NCBI RefSeq assembly: GCF_000423185.1
Contig: NZ_AUHM01000001.1
Coordinates: 434,001 to 498,000, forward strand
Direction of reading: 5' to 3'
Source: Inquilinus limosus DSM 16000
GTDB lineage: Bacteria > Pseudomonadota > Alphaproteobacteria > DSM-16000 > Inquilinaceae
DNA: 64,000 nt
The translations under genes and the position numbers were made by a program. A model generated the notes under the pieces. The model saw only the letters and a program-made list of their open reading frames with translations. It made no database searches and was not told the origin of the DNA. Each line of letters starts with the position of its first letter. Position 1 is the first letter of the stretch. This document shows, piece after piece, positions 1-8,763 of this stretch.

Positions 1-776
1 TCCTGCGCCACGAGAAACAGCGGACCGCCGTCGGACGGCGCCAGGCGCCAGTACCGGGCATTGGCAGCAGCGACCAGGCGCAGCCGCAGCCAGGCGCGGC
101 ACGCGGTGATCCGCGGCCGTTCGACGCCGTTGACCAGAAGCCGCGTGCCCTCGTGCCCGACCGCCCAGTCGGTCAGCCGCGGCCAGCGGACCTGGCCATC
201 CACGATCGCCATATCGTGCAGCACCAGGATCCGGTCGTCGGCCGGCGGCAGGCCGTCCGGCTCCCCCCGCTCGACCAGGATCGGCCCGATCAGGCCGCGC
301 ATCTGGGCGAAGCCGCTGAGGCCGACCCGCCCGTGCAGATGCGGGTGATACCAGTGCAGCCCGGCATTGCCCGGCGGCACGTCGAACTCGTAGCGGAACC
401 GCTCGCCCTGCGGCACCACGATCCAGGGATTGTCGCCGGAGCCGCCCGGCTCGACCGAAAGCCCGTGGAAATGCAGGTTGGTCGCCATGCCGGTGCGGTT
501 CTCGAGGATCAGCTGCAGCCGCTCGCCCTCGCGCAGGCGCAGCAGCGGACCGGGATACCGGCCGGCATAGCCCAGCAGGTTGCCGGCGAGGTCGCCGGCG
601 ATCGGCGCCGCGGTCAGATGCGCCCGCGCCAGCCCCGGCTCGCTGCGGTCGACCGGCAGCTCGGGCAGGGCCGGCAGTTCCGGCCCCTCGCCGCCCAGGG
701 CGAGGCGGCCGAGGCCGAACGCCCCGACGCCGAGCCCGGCGGCGATCAGGCCGCGACGAGTCAGGGACAGCGCCAT
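1..776 (-). CDS. Multicopper oxidase, N-terminal part (cut by window edge)
   Basis: The reading frame is open from ATG at 776 to the left edge, giving about 258 residues of the N-terminal half of a multicopper oxidase. The N-terminus has a twin-arginine-like start (LTRRGLIAAGLG), which suggests Tat export of a folded copper protein to the periplasm. Copper-ligand motifs HFHG and HWYHPHLHG mark the first cupredoxin domain and its trinuclear-centre histidines; the type-1 copper site would lie beyond the edge. The start lies 1 nt past the cytochrome stop, so it belongs to the amine dehydrogenase operon. Inference: it may act as a terminal oxidase for electrons from the dehydrogenase, or in maturation; neither role is shown by sequence. 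The substrate is unknown. Confidence 0.85.
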   Translation of the reverse strand, partial: MALSLTRRGLIAAGLGVGAFGLGRLALGGEGPELPALPELPVDRSEPGLARAHLTAAPIAGDLAGNLLGYAGRYPGPLLRLREGERLQLILENRTGMATNLHFHGLSVEPGGSGDNPWIVVPQGERFRYEFDVPPGNAGLHWYHPHLHGRVGLSGFAQMRGLIGPILVERGEPDGLPPADDRILVLHDMAIVDGQVRWPRLTDWAVGHEGTRLLVNGVERPRITACRAWLRLRLVAAANARYWRLAPSDGGPLFLVAQ

Positions 777-777
777 G

Positions 778-1335
778 TCAGTAGTTCCGGAACGGCTTGA
801 GGGCCAGCCGCGCGCCGTCGTCCAGCTCGCCGCGCTCGACCAGCATGGCGATGATCCTCTGCCGCTCGACGAAGGGGTTGATCCGGGCGCGCCGCAGCCG
901 CTCCACCTCCTCCGCCGTATAGGGCTCGAAATCCGCGGGCAGCTGCGCCGCGCCGAAGGTGCGCAGCACCCAGGTCATCAGCGCGGCGATGCGGGCGCTG
1001 TCGAGCTGGGACTGGGCCACGTTCGGCACCTCGATCAGATAGGCCCGCCCCTCCGGGATGCGGGCGAAGTAGCCGACCCGGCCGGCGAGCGCCGGGATCT
1101 CGTCGACCGAGACCCCGGCCGGGCCGTGGCAGCCCTGGCAGTTGTTGGCGAAGTCCTGCGCCGGGCCGAGGATCCGGGCCAGGCGCAGCCTGCTGTCGCG
1201 CAGCTGGACGTCCGGCACGGTCCGGGCCGCGACCGCATCGGGCGTGATCGGCGGCGGATCGCCGGCCAGGGCGGCGGCGGCCAGGCCGCCGATGCCCAGC
1301 AGGGCCGCCCCGAGGGACAGGAGCCGGCCCCGCAT
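778..1335 (-). CDS. Periplasmic monohaem c-type cytochrome of the amine dehydrogenase operon
   Basis: This 185-residue protein has an N-terminal signal sequence (a hydrophobic stretch ending near ALAGD) and one haem-binding motif, CQGCH, near residue 70. It starts 3 nt after the light-chain gene and ends 1 nt before the multicopper oxidase, so all three are probably translationally coupled. From recalled literature, the aromatic amine dehydrogenase (aau) locus of Alcaligenes faecalis also has a small monohaem cytochrome gene (orf-2) right after aauA. Inference: it accepts electrons from the TTQ enzyme in place of amicyanin, which is not visible here. It is not MauG, which carries two haems and is larger. 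Confidence 0.85.
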   Translation of the reverse strand: MRGRLLSLGAALLGIGGLAAAALAGDPPPITPDAVAARTVPDVQLRDSRLRLARILGPAQDFANNCQGCHGPAGVSVDEIPALAGRVGYFARIPEGRAYLIEVPNVAQSQLDSARIAALMTWVLRTFGAAQLPADFEPYTAEEVERLRRARINPFVERQRIIAMLVERGELDDGARLALKPFRNY

Positions 1336-1338
1336 CGC

Positions 1339-1890
1339 CTATTCGGCGAGGCCGACCAGGATGGCGCTGGAGCAGTGGTACACCATGCTCGAAGCGCCGA
1401 AGCACCAGACGATGTCGTTGTTCACCTGCGGCCGGTAGGTCGGGAAGTCCCCCTCCTGCCCCAGGCAGGCGCAGCGGCCGCAGGAATCCTGACCGCAGCA
1501 GTCCTGATAGGCGATCAGGTAGGTCTTGCCGTCGTCCGGATTGATGCAGCTGCCGACCCAGGAGGTCGGCGACGGCGCGGTTCCCGGCGGGCAGGTCGAC
1601 GGCGAGCCGCCGCAGCAGGAGCAGAGATAGCCGTCGCTGGCGCAGTAGCGCCAGTAGTTGCAGGCGGTCGGGTCGTCGGTCTGCGCCGACTGGGCGAAGC
1701 GCGAGGCCAGGGTCGCCTTGTCCGGCGGCGCGGCCTGGACCTTGCGGCTGACCGGCAGGATCGGCACCGCCCCGGCGCCGACCAGGAGGGTGCCGATCCC
1801 GGCCAGCGCGCTGCGCCGGGACAGGCGCTGGGCGGCCCGGCGCGACAGCCGCTCGATGCCGCCGTCGAGGATGTCGAACATGCGTCCCAT
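1339..1890 (-). CDS. aauA: TTQ amine dehydrogenase light (small) subunit
   Basis: This is the small beta subunit that carries the tryptophan tryptophylquinone cofactor. ATG at 1890 was chosen over 1905 because GGGAGG sits 5 nt upstream and the resulting N-terminus matches MauA-type leaders with paired SRR motifs (residues 16-26). The protein has 183 residues. The two cofactor-forming tryptophans are present: W111 in TSWVGSC and W162 in IVWCFGA. Fourteen cysteines include CSCCGG and SCGRC, an arrangement I recall from aromatic amine dehydrogenase, whereas the C-terminal NDIVWCFGA resembles methylamine dehydrogenase. The substrate (aralkylamine or methylamine) is therefore not settled; the symbol follows the heavy chain and gene order. 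mauA would be the alternative name. Confidence 0.9.
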   Translation of the reverse strand: MGRMFDILDGGIERLSRRAAQRLSRRSALAGIGTLLVGAGAVPILPVSRKVQAAPPDKATLASRFAQSAQTDDPTACNYWRYCASDGYLCSCCGGSPSTCPPGTAPSPTSWVGSCINPDDGKTYLIAYQDCCGQDSCGRCACLGQEGDFPTYRPQVNNDIVWCFGASSMVYHCSSAILVGLAE

Positions 1891-1901
1891 CTGAACCTCC
1901 C

Positions 1902-2534
1902 TCAATGCCGGGTGTTTTCTTCGGCGGCGGCTTCGCCGACATAGCCGCGGGCCTTGAGATAGGCCTGGATCGTGCCGTAGCCCGACTCCTTGGCGATCAC
2001 GAGGCTCTCCAGATGCTCCCGGCTGTTGACCAGCCCTTTGGCCCGGATCACGCCCTCCTCGTCGATCAGCACCGCATAGGGCAGCTTGCCGACGCGGAAG
2101 GCCATGCCGAGCTGGGGCGAGTTGACATAGGGCACGTGCTCGATGCCGTGCTCGGCCCGCATCCGGGCCTGGTCGGCGGGGTCGCCGTCGCCCACCAGCA
2201 GGACGTCGAGCCGTTCGCTGCCGACGAAGGACCGGGCGATCGGCAGCAGCTTCTTGCAGATCGGGCAGCTGGGCGAGACGAAGAAGATCAGCCGCATCCG
2301 GCCGGAGGCGCTGGGCCCACCGATCCGCACCTCCTGGCCGGCCAGCGTGGTCACCCGCAGGTCCGGCGCCATCTCGCCGACCTCGGGGCCGCGGTCGTTG
2401 ACCATGGCGCCCATCGGCGCGATGCGCTCGTGCAGCAGGCCGATCTGCCGGGCCAGCCCCGCCAGCATGACGGCCAGCACGACCACGACGCCGGCGAGGA
2501 GGATGACGGCCCAGGTGAGAGCGGTGGTGTCCAT
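1902..2534 (-). CDS. mauD: Amine dehydrogenase maturation protein MauD-type (thioredoxin-fold)
   Basis: The protein has 210 residues, with an N-terminal membrane anchor (about residues 8-27) followed by a thioredoxin-like domain exposed to the periplasm. The redox motif CPIC is at residues 90-93. MauD-type proteins are needed for stable, correctly disulfide-bonded light chain, which fits the 14 cysteines of the neighbouring light subunit. The gene sits between mauE and the light-chain gene, the usual B-E-D-A order, with 11 nt to the latter. The C-terminus (roughly residues 190-210) is a short charged tail without a recognised motif. Confidence 0.92.
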   Translation of the reverse strand: MDTTALTWAVILLAGVVVVLAVMLAGLARQIGLLHERIAPMGAMVNDRGPEVGEMAPDLRVTTLAGQEVRIGGPSASGRMRLIFFVSPSCPICKKLLPIARSFVGSERLDVLLVGDGDPADQARMRAEHGIEHVPYVNSPQLGMAFRVGKLPYAVLIDEEGVIRAKGLVNSREHLESLVIAKESGYGTIQAYLKARGYVGEAAAEENTRH

Positions 2535-2549
2535 GGCGCGATCCTTCCG

Positions 2550-3104
2550 TCAGGCCCGCCGCAGCGAGGCGCGGTAGTTATCCTCGTAGCGCGGCGGCGG
2601 CGCCTTGGTGACAAGGCCGACCGCCAGCGAGAGGGTGAACAGGGCGGCGGCGCCGAGCGCGGCCATGGCAACGTCGCCGACACCCAGCGCGCGCGCCGAA
2701 GCCGGAACCAGGCAGGGCAGCGCCGCCGCCATCAGCACGAGGTTGCGCAGCACGATCCACCAGGAGATCGGCTGGCGCAGCGTGTCGCTGAAACAGCCGC
2801 AGTCGATCGCGGTCCGGCCGCGGCGGACATTGACCGCGATCGCCGCCGCGAAGGCGGCCAGCAGCAGCAGCGCCGCCAGGGCCGCCGCCGCGCGGGTCGC
2901 CGGCACCAGCACGGCGGCGGCGAGTGCCGCCTCGGCCACCGGCAGGGCATAGGCGAAGGGCCGGATCAGGGGGCGCGGCAGGATCCGATAGTTCTGCACC
3001 ACGCCTTCGAAGGTTTCGAGATGCCCGAGCTTCGCGGCCGCCGCCGCGCCGAAGACGAGCGCCAGCAGCAGGGCGGAGGTGAGCTGCAGCAACGGGTCGA
3101 TCAT
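2550..3104 (-). CDS. mauE: Amine dehydrogenase accessory membrane protein MauE
   Basis: This integral membrane protein of 184 residues has about five hydrophobic segments and belongs to the MauE / methylamine utilisation family, related to DoxX-like proteins. The motif DCGCF near residue 101, just after a basic loop, gives a conserved cysteine pair; the family is thought to work with MauD in light-subunit processing. ATG at 3104 was chosen because it opens directly into the first membrane helix, while the longer frame upstream only overlaps mauB coding sequence. It lies between the heavy-chain gene (29 nt upstream) and mauD (15 nt downstream), the standard order. Confidence 0.9.
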   Translation of the reverse strand: MIDPLLQLTSALLLALVFGAAAAAKLGHLETFEGVVQNYRILPRPLIRPFAYALPVAEAALAAAVLVPATRAAAALAALLLLAAFAAAIAVNVRRGRTAIDCGCFSDTLRQPISWWIVLRNLVLMAAALPCLVPASARALGVGDVAMAALGAAALFTLSLAVGLVTKAPPPRYEDNYRASLRRA

Positions 3105-3133
3105 GGGTCCGCGCCTCCCGCGCCGGGTCGCCG

Positions 3134-4303
3134 TCAGTACTCGCCGTCGACGTAGATGACCTGGGGCGAGAAGCCGAGCTTCTCCTGCTTGGCGACCTCG
3201 TGCCCCCGGGCGTCGTAGGTGATGATGTCGGTCGTTTCCGCGACCGTGAAGATCAGCGGGTCGGCCTCCTGCGACACGGCGGCGGAGATCGTCTTGTCGG
3301 CCAGCTTGATCCGGTTCTCGACCTTCCTGCCGGCCACGTCGACGACCCAGAGCTCGGTCGCCGCGTCCTTGTGGGTCCATTCCGGCCCCTGGTGCATCAG
3401 CACATAGAGCCGCCCGGTGGCCTGGTTGAAGCTCGCCACCTGCCAGCCGCCCGGGCGCCACTGCTCCTGCTTCGCCGCATCGTCAAGCAGCGACCAGGAC
3501 GGCTCCGGCTGCGCCACGGTCCCCGACAGGTCGACCGGATAGACGGTGCCGCCATAGGAGACGAAGTAGACCTTGCGGTTGCGGCGATCGAAACCGGCGT
3601 GCTCGAAGACCGGGTCCTTCTCGGCGTCGAACACCGGCGCCTTGGTCCGTTCCATCGTGCTGGTGATCGCGTCGCCTTCGACCTTGAAGGTGACGGTCTG
3701 CAGCGTGCCGTCGGAGCAGACATTGGTGAAGCGGTCGGGCGCCGAGGCGAAGATCAGGCCGCAGCCCGGGATCTGGATCTCGCCCTTGTAGGCCTTGGCC
3801 TTGAGGTCGACGACGCTGACCTCGGTCGCCGGGGCGAGGTTGAAGGACAGGCCGTAGCCGCCGTCCGGGGTGACGTCGTAATTCGGCTTCTTGGTGACCA
3901 CGAGGAAGCGGCCCTTGGGCAGCTCGACCTCGCTCTTGATCTCCAGCGTCGCGGCGTCGCGCGTGGTCAGGTAGTCGTGGCGGGCGCCGCGGGTGTGCTT
4001 CTCCCAGAAGCTGTCGAGGGAATAGACCTCCGACTTGTCGGGCGAGAAGCCCATATTGGGCCAGTAGCCCATGTTGAACATGCCCTCGATCTTCCCGCTG
4101 GCGCCATCGAGGATCCAGACCTTGGCGGCCTCCGCCGCCGGGAAGGCCGTGTCCACCACCCAGATGCGCCGCGGGTTGGGCTTCAGCGCGGTGACGCCGT
4201 GCGTCTCGGTGACCGGAACGGCGCCGGGCTGCGCCTGATCCTGCGCCAGGGCCGGCTGCAGCAGGAACGGGACGGCGCAGAGAGCTGCGATGCGCTTGAC
4301 CAT
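3134..4303 (-). CDS. aauB: TTQ amine dehydrogenase heavy (large) subunit, aromatic-amine-dehydrogenase-like
   Basis: This is the periplasmic seven-bladed beta-propeller alpha subunit of a TTQ amine dehydrogenase, which oxidises primary amines to aldehyde plus ammonia. ATG at 4303 has GGGAGG 6 nt upstream and gives a classical signal peptide ending at ALAQDQ; the mature chain is about 368 residues. Segments such as VSYGGTVYPVDLSG, SWSLLDDAAK and WRPGGW resemble, from memory, the aromatic amine dehydrogenase large subunit more closely than MauB. It leads the B-E-D-A block. No mauF is seen upstream, where a glyoxalase gene stands instead. The substrate is inferred, not demonstrated. Confidence 0.9.
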   Translation of the reverse strand: MVKRIAALCAVPFLLQPALAQDQAQPGAVPVTETHGVTALKPNPRRIWVVDTAFPAAEAAKVWILDGASGKIEGMFNMGYWPNMGFSPDKSEVYSLDSFWEKHTRGARHDYLTTRDAATLEIKSEVELPKGRFLVVTKKPNYDVTPDGGYGLSFNLAPATEVSVVDLKAKAYKGEIQIPGCGLIFASAPDRFTNVCSDGTLQTVTFKVEGDAITSTMERTKAPVFDAEKDPVFEHAGFDRRNRKVYFVSYGGTVYPVDLSGTVAQPEPSWSLLDDAAKQEQWRPGGWQVASFNQATGRLYVLMHQGPEWTHKDAATELWVVDVAGRKVENRIKLADKTISAAVSQEADPLIFTVAETTDIITYDARGHEVAKQEKLGFSPQVIYVDGEY

Positions 4304-4404
4304 TGCTTGCCTCCCATCGGCGGGCACGCCCCGGTCCTGGTGTGTTCAGCGCACCGGCCGGAGCTTCGGTGCGCCTTGCCGCCGGGTCGTGGCCCGGCGG
4401 TGAG

Positions 4405-4800
4405 TCAGCGATAGCGGCCCCGGCGCTGCAGGACCTCGATCTTGTAGCCGTCCGGATCGGTGATGAAGAAGAACCGGGCCAGCGGCTTGCCGTCGTGCTG
4501 CATCTCGCGGATCGGGTTCGGCGCCAGCCCGGCCTCGGTGACCCGGCGGTGCTCGGCGTCGAGATCGTCGACCGCGACCGCGAGATGGCCGTAGCCGTCG
4601 CCGAGCGCATAGGGTTCGGTGCGGCCGTGATTGACCGTCAGCTCGACCTCGAAATCGGCCTCGGCGTTGCGCAGATAGATCAGCGTGAAGCCGTCGAAGA
4701 CGAAGCGGTCGGCGACCTCGAGGCCGAAGGCGTCGCGATAGAAGGCGACCGAACGGGCCTCGTCGAGGACGCGGATCATGGTGTGGATGGCTTTCGCCAT
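4405..4800 (-). CDS. Lactoylglutathione lyase-type VOC protein (glyoxalase I)
   Basis: This 131-residue VOC-fold protein has two beta-alpha-beta-beta-beta modules. The start MAKAIHTMIRVLD, FYRDAFGLEV and the end DPDGYKIEVLQ are glyoxalase I hallmarks: metal ligands are expected at H6 or thereabouts, E53 in the ELT strand, H73 in GHLAV and E122 in IEVL. The reaction would be isomerisation of methylglyoxal-glutathione hemithioacetal to lactoylglutathione. It is 101 nt upstream of and codirectional with the amine dehydrogenase operon and could be its first gene, perhaps coping with reactive aldehydes; that link is inference. A general VOC enzyme of other specificity is possible. Confidence 0.85.
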   Translation of the reverse strand: MAKAIHTMIRVLDEARSVAFYRDAFGLEVADRFVFDGFTLIYLRNAEADFEVELTVNHGRTEPYALGDGYGHLAVAVDDLDAEHRRVTEAGLAPNPIREMQHDGKPLARFFFITDPDGYKIEVLQRRGRYR

Positions 4801-4913
4801 GGATCTCCCCCGGGGAACCGGCCGGCGGCCCGACGGCCACCGTTCCCGTCACTGTAGCGGGCCGAGGCCCGGCCGGGGTGTTAGCGGCATACTACAAGGG
4901 AGATTTTTTGCGC

Positions 4914-5258
4914 TCAGCCGACGGCGACGCGGGGGTGAACGAATTCCGTGCCGGCGAGCGGCCGCGTCCTCGGCTCGGGCTGCGCCGCGACCGCCTCTCG
5001 CCCCTCGCTCATATAGGTCAGGCAGGCGCATCGCAGCAGCGAGGCGAAGTTCGGCACCTCGCCGCGGAACTCCAGTACCTCGTCGTGCAGCGTGGTCAGC
5101 AGCTTCGGCAGGCTGGTGCCCTGCAGCTCCGCGATCTCCTCCAGGATGCGCCAGAACGCGGCCTCGAGGCGGATCGAGGTGGCCTGGCCGCCGAGCCGGA
5201 CCGACCGGGTCTGGAAGGCGTAGGTCTCGGGGGGCTGGCAGGCGAAGATACGGCACAT
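4914..5258 (-). CDS. Ribbon-helix-helix domain protein (RHH_4 type)
   Basis: The protein has 114 residues. The core is a ribbon-helix-helix fold: strand SVRLGGQATSIRLEAAFW (residues 19-36), then two helices through the region LEEIAELQG...LPKLLTTLHDEV. This RHH_4 family is common in alphaproteobacteria, has a larger N-terminal extension than Arc/MetJ repressors, and probably binds DNA as a dimer; its regulon is unknown. ATG at 5258 was chosen because the longer frame overlaps the dctB-like gene and adds no conserved sequence. It is divergent from that kinase gene, with 97 nt between starts, so the two may share a regulatory region. The last 25 residues are proline- and arginine-rich and unremarkable. 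Confidence 0.75.
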   Translation of the reverse strand: MCRIFACQPPETYAFQTRSVRLGGQATSIRLEAAFWRILEEIAELQGTSLPKLLTTLHDEVLEFRGEVPNFASLLRCACLTYMSEGREAVAAQPEPRTRPLAGTEFVHPRVAVG

Positions 5259-5355
5259 GGCGGCGGCTCCTCTGTTCCAGGGAAGCAAACGATCGCGGCG
5301 CCGGCCTGTCAACCTGACGCAGCCATCCCGGCCCCGGGATGCTAGACTCGCGGGC

Positions 5356-7224
5356 ATGACCGCCCTCGACCGTCCCGTGACCGCCGCCGCGCCGGCCAGG
5401 CCCACCCTGCCGAGCCGGCGCAGCTGGGCGGTGTTCGCGGCGATCGGCGTCGTGCTGTTCGCCGGCGTCGTCTGGCTGGCCGGGCCGATCGGGCGCGACC
5501 GGGCGCTGGGCGAGATCGCGCGCTCGGCCGAGGCGGCGCTGGGCCTGCATGTCGCCATGCTGCGCAGCGAGCTGGAGAAGCAGCGCTCCCTGCCCTTCGT
5601 CCTGGCCCAGGACCCGGATGTCCGCGCCGCGCTGACGGCATCCAACGACCGGCAGCGGCTGGACGGGATCAACGCCAAGTTCGAGGCGCTGAGCCGGGGC
5701 ACGCGGGCGGCGGTGATCTATCTGCTCGACCGCAGCGGCACCGCGATCGCCGCCAGCAACTGGCGCGAGCCGATCAGCTTCGTCGGCCAGCACTACGCCT
5801 TCCGCGCCTATTACCAGCGCGCGGTCGAGACCGGATCGGCCGAGTTCTTCGCCATGGGCACGATGAGCCGACAGCCGGGCTCGTACCTGTCGCGCCGGAT
5901 CGACGGGCCGAACGGCCTGCTCGGCGTGATCGTGGTCAAGGTCGAGTTCGACGAGATGGAGGAGGCTTGGGGCCGCTTCGCCGAGACCGCCTTCGTCACC
6001 GACGAGCGCAACGTGGTGCTGCTGACCGACGTGCCGGACTGGCGCTTCCGCAGCTTCGGCCCGCTGCCGGAGGCGGAGCGCGCGGCGGTGCGCGAAAGCC
6101 TGCAATATGGCGAAGCACCGCTCGACCCGCTGCCGATCGCGCCCGATGCGGCTTCGCCCCGGCCCGACGCGGTGACCGCGACCTTGCCCGGCGTGCGCCA
6201 GCCCGGACGCTTCCTGGCCCTCTCCGCCCCGGTGCCGACCACCGGCTGGACCCTGCACCTGCTGGCGCCGACCTCGCCGGCCGTCAGCCGCGCCGTGATG
6301 GACACGCGGCTGATCGCCGGGCTGGTGACGCTGCTGGCGCTGGCCGCCGCGGCCGCCCTGCTCTACCGCCGCAACCGCGCGCTCGGCCGGGCCGCGCAGC
6401 AGGCGGCGGCACGGGTGGAGCTGGAGCGCCGGGTCGCCGAGCGCACCCGGGCCCTCAACGACGCCAACCGGCGCCTGACCAAGGAGATGGAGGAGCGGCG
6501 CCGCGCCGACCTGCGGCGACAGCAGTTGCAGGAGGAGCTGACCCAGGCCAACCGCCTGGCCATCCTCGGCCAGGTCGCGGCCAGCGTGGCGCATGAGATC
6601 AACCAGCCGGTGGCGGCGATCCGCGCCTATGCGGACAACGCGTCGGTGTTCCTCGACCGCGACAAGCGGGAGGCGGTGCGCGAGAACCTGTCGACCATCG
6701 CCGGGCTGACCGAGCGGGTCGGCACCATCACCCAGCATCTGCGCGCCTTCTCGCGCAAGGCGACCAACCGGATCGAGGCGACCTCCTGCGCCGACGCGGT
6801 CGAGGGCGCGCTGATCCTCACCCGGCCACGCATCCGCCGCCAGGCGGTGCGACTTGTGCAGGACCTGCCGCCGGAGGACGTCCGGGTGGTGGCGGAGCGG
6901 GTGCGGCTGGAGCAGATCCTGGTCAACCTGCTGCAGAACGCGCTGGACGCCGTCGCCGGCCTGCCCGACCCGGAGATCCGGATCGCGGTGGACGCGGTTG
7001 ATGGTGAGGTTAGGATCGCCGTCTCCGACACCGGCAAGGGCCTCGACCCCGACACGATGAAGGCGCTGTTCATCCCCTTCGCCACCTCGAAGCCGGCCGG
7101 GCTCGGCCTCGGCCTGGTGATCTGCCAGGACATCGCGCGGGACTTCGGCGGCAGCATCGCCGCCGCCAACCGCGAGGACGGCGGCGGGGCCGTGTTCACC
7201 GTGACTCTCAAGCGGGCGCCATGA
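5356..7224 (+). CDS. dctB: DctB-type sensor histidine kinase
   Basis: This 622-residue membrane sensor kinase has a first membrane helix at about residues 25-45, a large periplasmic region of double-PAS (dCache) type to about residue 320, and a second helix near 325-345. A coiled-coil linker ([20 protein letters not shown]) then leads into the dimerisation domain with phosphoacceptor H413 in SVAHEINQP. The ATPase domain carries the N-box near [15 protein letters not shown] (G1) and GLGLGLVI (G2). This architecture is that of DctB, which senses C4-dicarboxylates. Its stop overlaps the start of the response regulator by 4 nt (ATGA). No dicarboxylate transporter gene is in the window, so the ligand is only inferred. 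Confidence 0.85.
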   Translation: MTALDRPVTAAAPARPTLPSRRSWAVFAAIGVVLFAGVVWLAGPIGRDRALGEIARSAEAALGLHVAMLRSELEKQRSLPFVLAQDPDVRAALTASNDRQRLDGINAKFEALSRGTRAAVIYLLDRSGTAIAASNWREPISFVGQHYAFRAYYQRAVETGSAEFFAMGTMSRQPGSYLSRRIDGPNGLLGVIVVKVEFDEMEEAWGRFAETAFVTDERNVVLLTDVPDWRFRSFGPLPEAERAAVRESLQYGEAPLDPLPIAPDAASPRPDAVTATLPGVRQPGRFLALSAPVPTTGWTLHLLAPTSPAVSRAVMDTRLIAGLVTLLALAAAAALLYRRNRALGRAAQQAAARVELERRVAERTRALNDANRRLTKEMEERRRADLRRQQLQEELTQANRLAILGQVAASVAHEINQPVAAIRAYADNASVFLDRDKREAVRENLSTIAGLTERVGTITQHLRAFSRKATNRIEATSCADAVEGALILTRPRIRRQAVRLVQDLPPEDVRVVAERVRLEQILVNLLQNALDAVAGLPDPEIRIAVDAVDGEVRIAVSDTGKGLDPDTMKALFIPFATSKPAGLGLGLVICQDIARDFGGSIAAANREDGGGAVFTVTLKRAP

Positions 7225-8573
7225 ACGCGGGACAGGTCGTCTTCGTCGACGACGAGGCCGAGATCCGGCACGCCAATGTGCAGAGCCTGGAGCTGGCCGG
7301 GTTCGAGGTCACGGCGCTGGACTCCGCCCGCGCCGCTCTGGCGGCGGTCGACCGCGATTTCCCGGGCGCGGTGGTCACCGATATCCGCATGCCGGAGACC
7401 GACGGGCTCGAGCTGTTCCGGCGGCTGCGCGAGATCGACCCCGACCTGCCGGTGATCCTGATCACCGGCCACGGCGACATCGCCATGGCGGTGGCGGCGA
7501 TGCGCGACGGCGCCTACGACTTCCTGGCCAAGCCCTACCCGGCCGACCGGCTGGTCGACAGCGTCCGCCGGGCGGTGGAGAAGCGGCGGCTGGTGATCGA
7601 GAACCGCCGGCTGAAGGCGCAGCTGGAGGCCGCCGACGACGTGGCCTTCCTGGGCGACACGCCGGAGATGGAGCGGCTGCGCGATACCGTCCGCAACGTC
7701 GCCGACGCCGATGTCGACGTGCTGGTGCTGGGCGAGACCGGATCGGGCAAGGAGGTGGTGGCCGAGGCGCTGCACCGCTGGAGCCGCCGCCGCGCCCGCC
7801 CGCTGGTGGCGCTGAACTGCGGCGCGCTGCCGGAGAGCGTGATCGAGAGCGAGCTGTTCGGGCACGAGGCCGGCGCCTTCACCGGGGCGCAGAAGCGCCG
7901 CATCGGCCGGATCGAGCATGCCGACGGCGGCACCCTGTTCCTGGACGAGGTCGAGAGCATGCCGGCGGCGCTGCAGGTGAAGCTGCTGCGGGTGCTGGAG
8001 GAGCGGGCCGTGGAGCCGCTCGGCACCAATGAGCGCCGGCCGGTCGACCTGCGCGTCGTCGCCGCGACCAAGGTCGACCTGGCCGCGGCGTCGCAGGAGG
8101 GCAGGTTCCGCGCCGACCTCTACTACCGGCTCAATGTGGTGACCTTGCGGATCCCGCCTTTGCGCGAGCGCCGGGCCGACATCCCGCTGCTGTTCGCGCA
8201 TTTCCTGGCCCGCGCCGCCGAACGCTTCCGCCGCGACCCTTCGCCGCTGAGCGACGCGGTGCGGCGGCACCTGCTGGACCACGACTGGCCGGGCAATGTC
8301 CGCGAGCTGGCGCATTTCGCCGACCGGGTCGCGCTCGGCCTCGGCGAGATCGACGCCCCCTCTGCGCCGGAGACACCGGCCAGCCTGCCGGAGCGGGTCG
8401 AGCGCTACGAGGCGGCGCTGCTGCGCGAGGCGCTGGCGGCGCACAAGGGCGATGTGCGGGCAACGGTCGAGGCGCTCCGCCTGCCGCGCAAGACCTTCTA
8501 CGACAAGCTGGCCCGCCACGGCATCGACCCGAACGAGTATCGGGCGGAGCCGATCGGGAGACGGGCGGGGTAA
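7221..8573 (+). CDS. dctD: DctD-type sigma54-dependent response regulator
   Basis: The protein has 450 residues in the NtrC-family order. The receiver domain has phosphoacceptor D54 in VVTDIRMPE and the conserved lysine in FLAKPYP. The AAA+ domain has Walker A GETGSGKE, the sigma54-contact loop GAFTGAQ, Walker [11 protein letters not shown] and the arginine-finger region. A short C-terminal Fis-like helix-turn-helix ends the protein ([22 protein letters not shown]). It should activate sigma54 promoters when phosphorylated by the kinase encoded just upstream, with which it overlaps by 4 nt. Its targets are unknown; the only codirectional genes downstream are those of the sulfur cluster, and no convincing -24/-12 promoter was found before them. 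Confidence 0.88.
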   Translation: MNAGQVVFVDDEAEIRHANVQSLELAGFEVTALDSARAALAAVDRDFPGAVVTDIRMPETDGLELFRRLREIDPDLPVILITGHGDIAMAVAAMRDGAYDFLAKPYPADRLVDSVRRAVEKRRLVIENRRLKAQLEAADDVAFLGDTPEMERLRDTVRNVADADVDVLVLGETGSGKEVVAEALHRWSRRRARPLVALNCGALPESVIESELFGHEAGAFTGAQKRRIGRIEHADGGTLFLDEVESMPAALQVKLLRVLEERAVEPLGTNERRPVDLRVVAATKVDLAAASQEGRFRADLYYRLNVVTLRIPPLRERRADIPLLFAHFLARAAERFRRDPSPLSDAVRRHLLDHDWPGNVRELAHFADRVALGLGEIDAPSAPETPASLPERVERYEAALLREALAAHKGDVRATVEALRLPRKTFYDKLARHGIDPNEYRAEPIGRRAG

Positions 8574-8763
8574 GGTCTCCGAGACCGCCGACGAGATGCG
8601 AGCGCCCGCGGCGATCGGCCGAACAAGGCACCCCGTCTGGCTGCGGCCTTCCGGCACGCGCCGTCGCTAGAAACAAATGCCTCTTTGAACGGTTGATAAA
8701 TCGGAACCTGCGACGGAACGGGAAGGCCAGGCGACCTCCCGCGGGCAACCGAAGGGCTGAGGC

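Noticed and set aside
778-1335. MauG (dihaem TTQ-forming enzyme)
   Set aside because: Only one CxxCH motif is present and the protein is about half the size of MauG.
8600-8680. Sigma54-like promoters (GGCACCCCGTCTGGC and GGCACGCGCCGTCGC) upstream of the sulfur cluster
   Set aside because: In both the distance between the invariant GG and GC is one base too long for a functional -24/-12 element.
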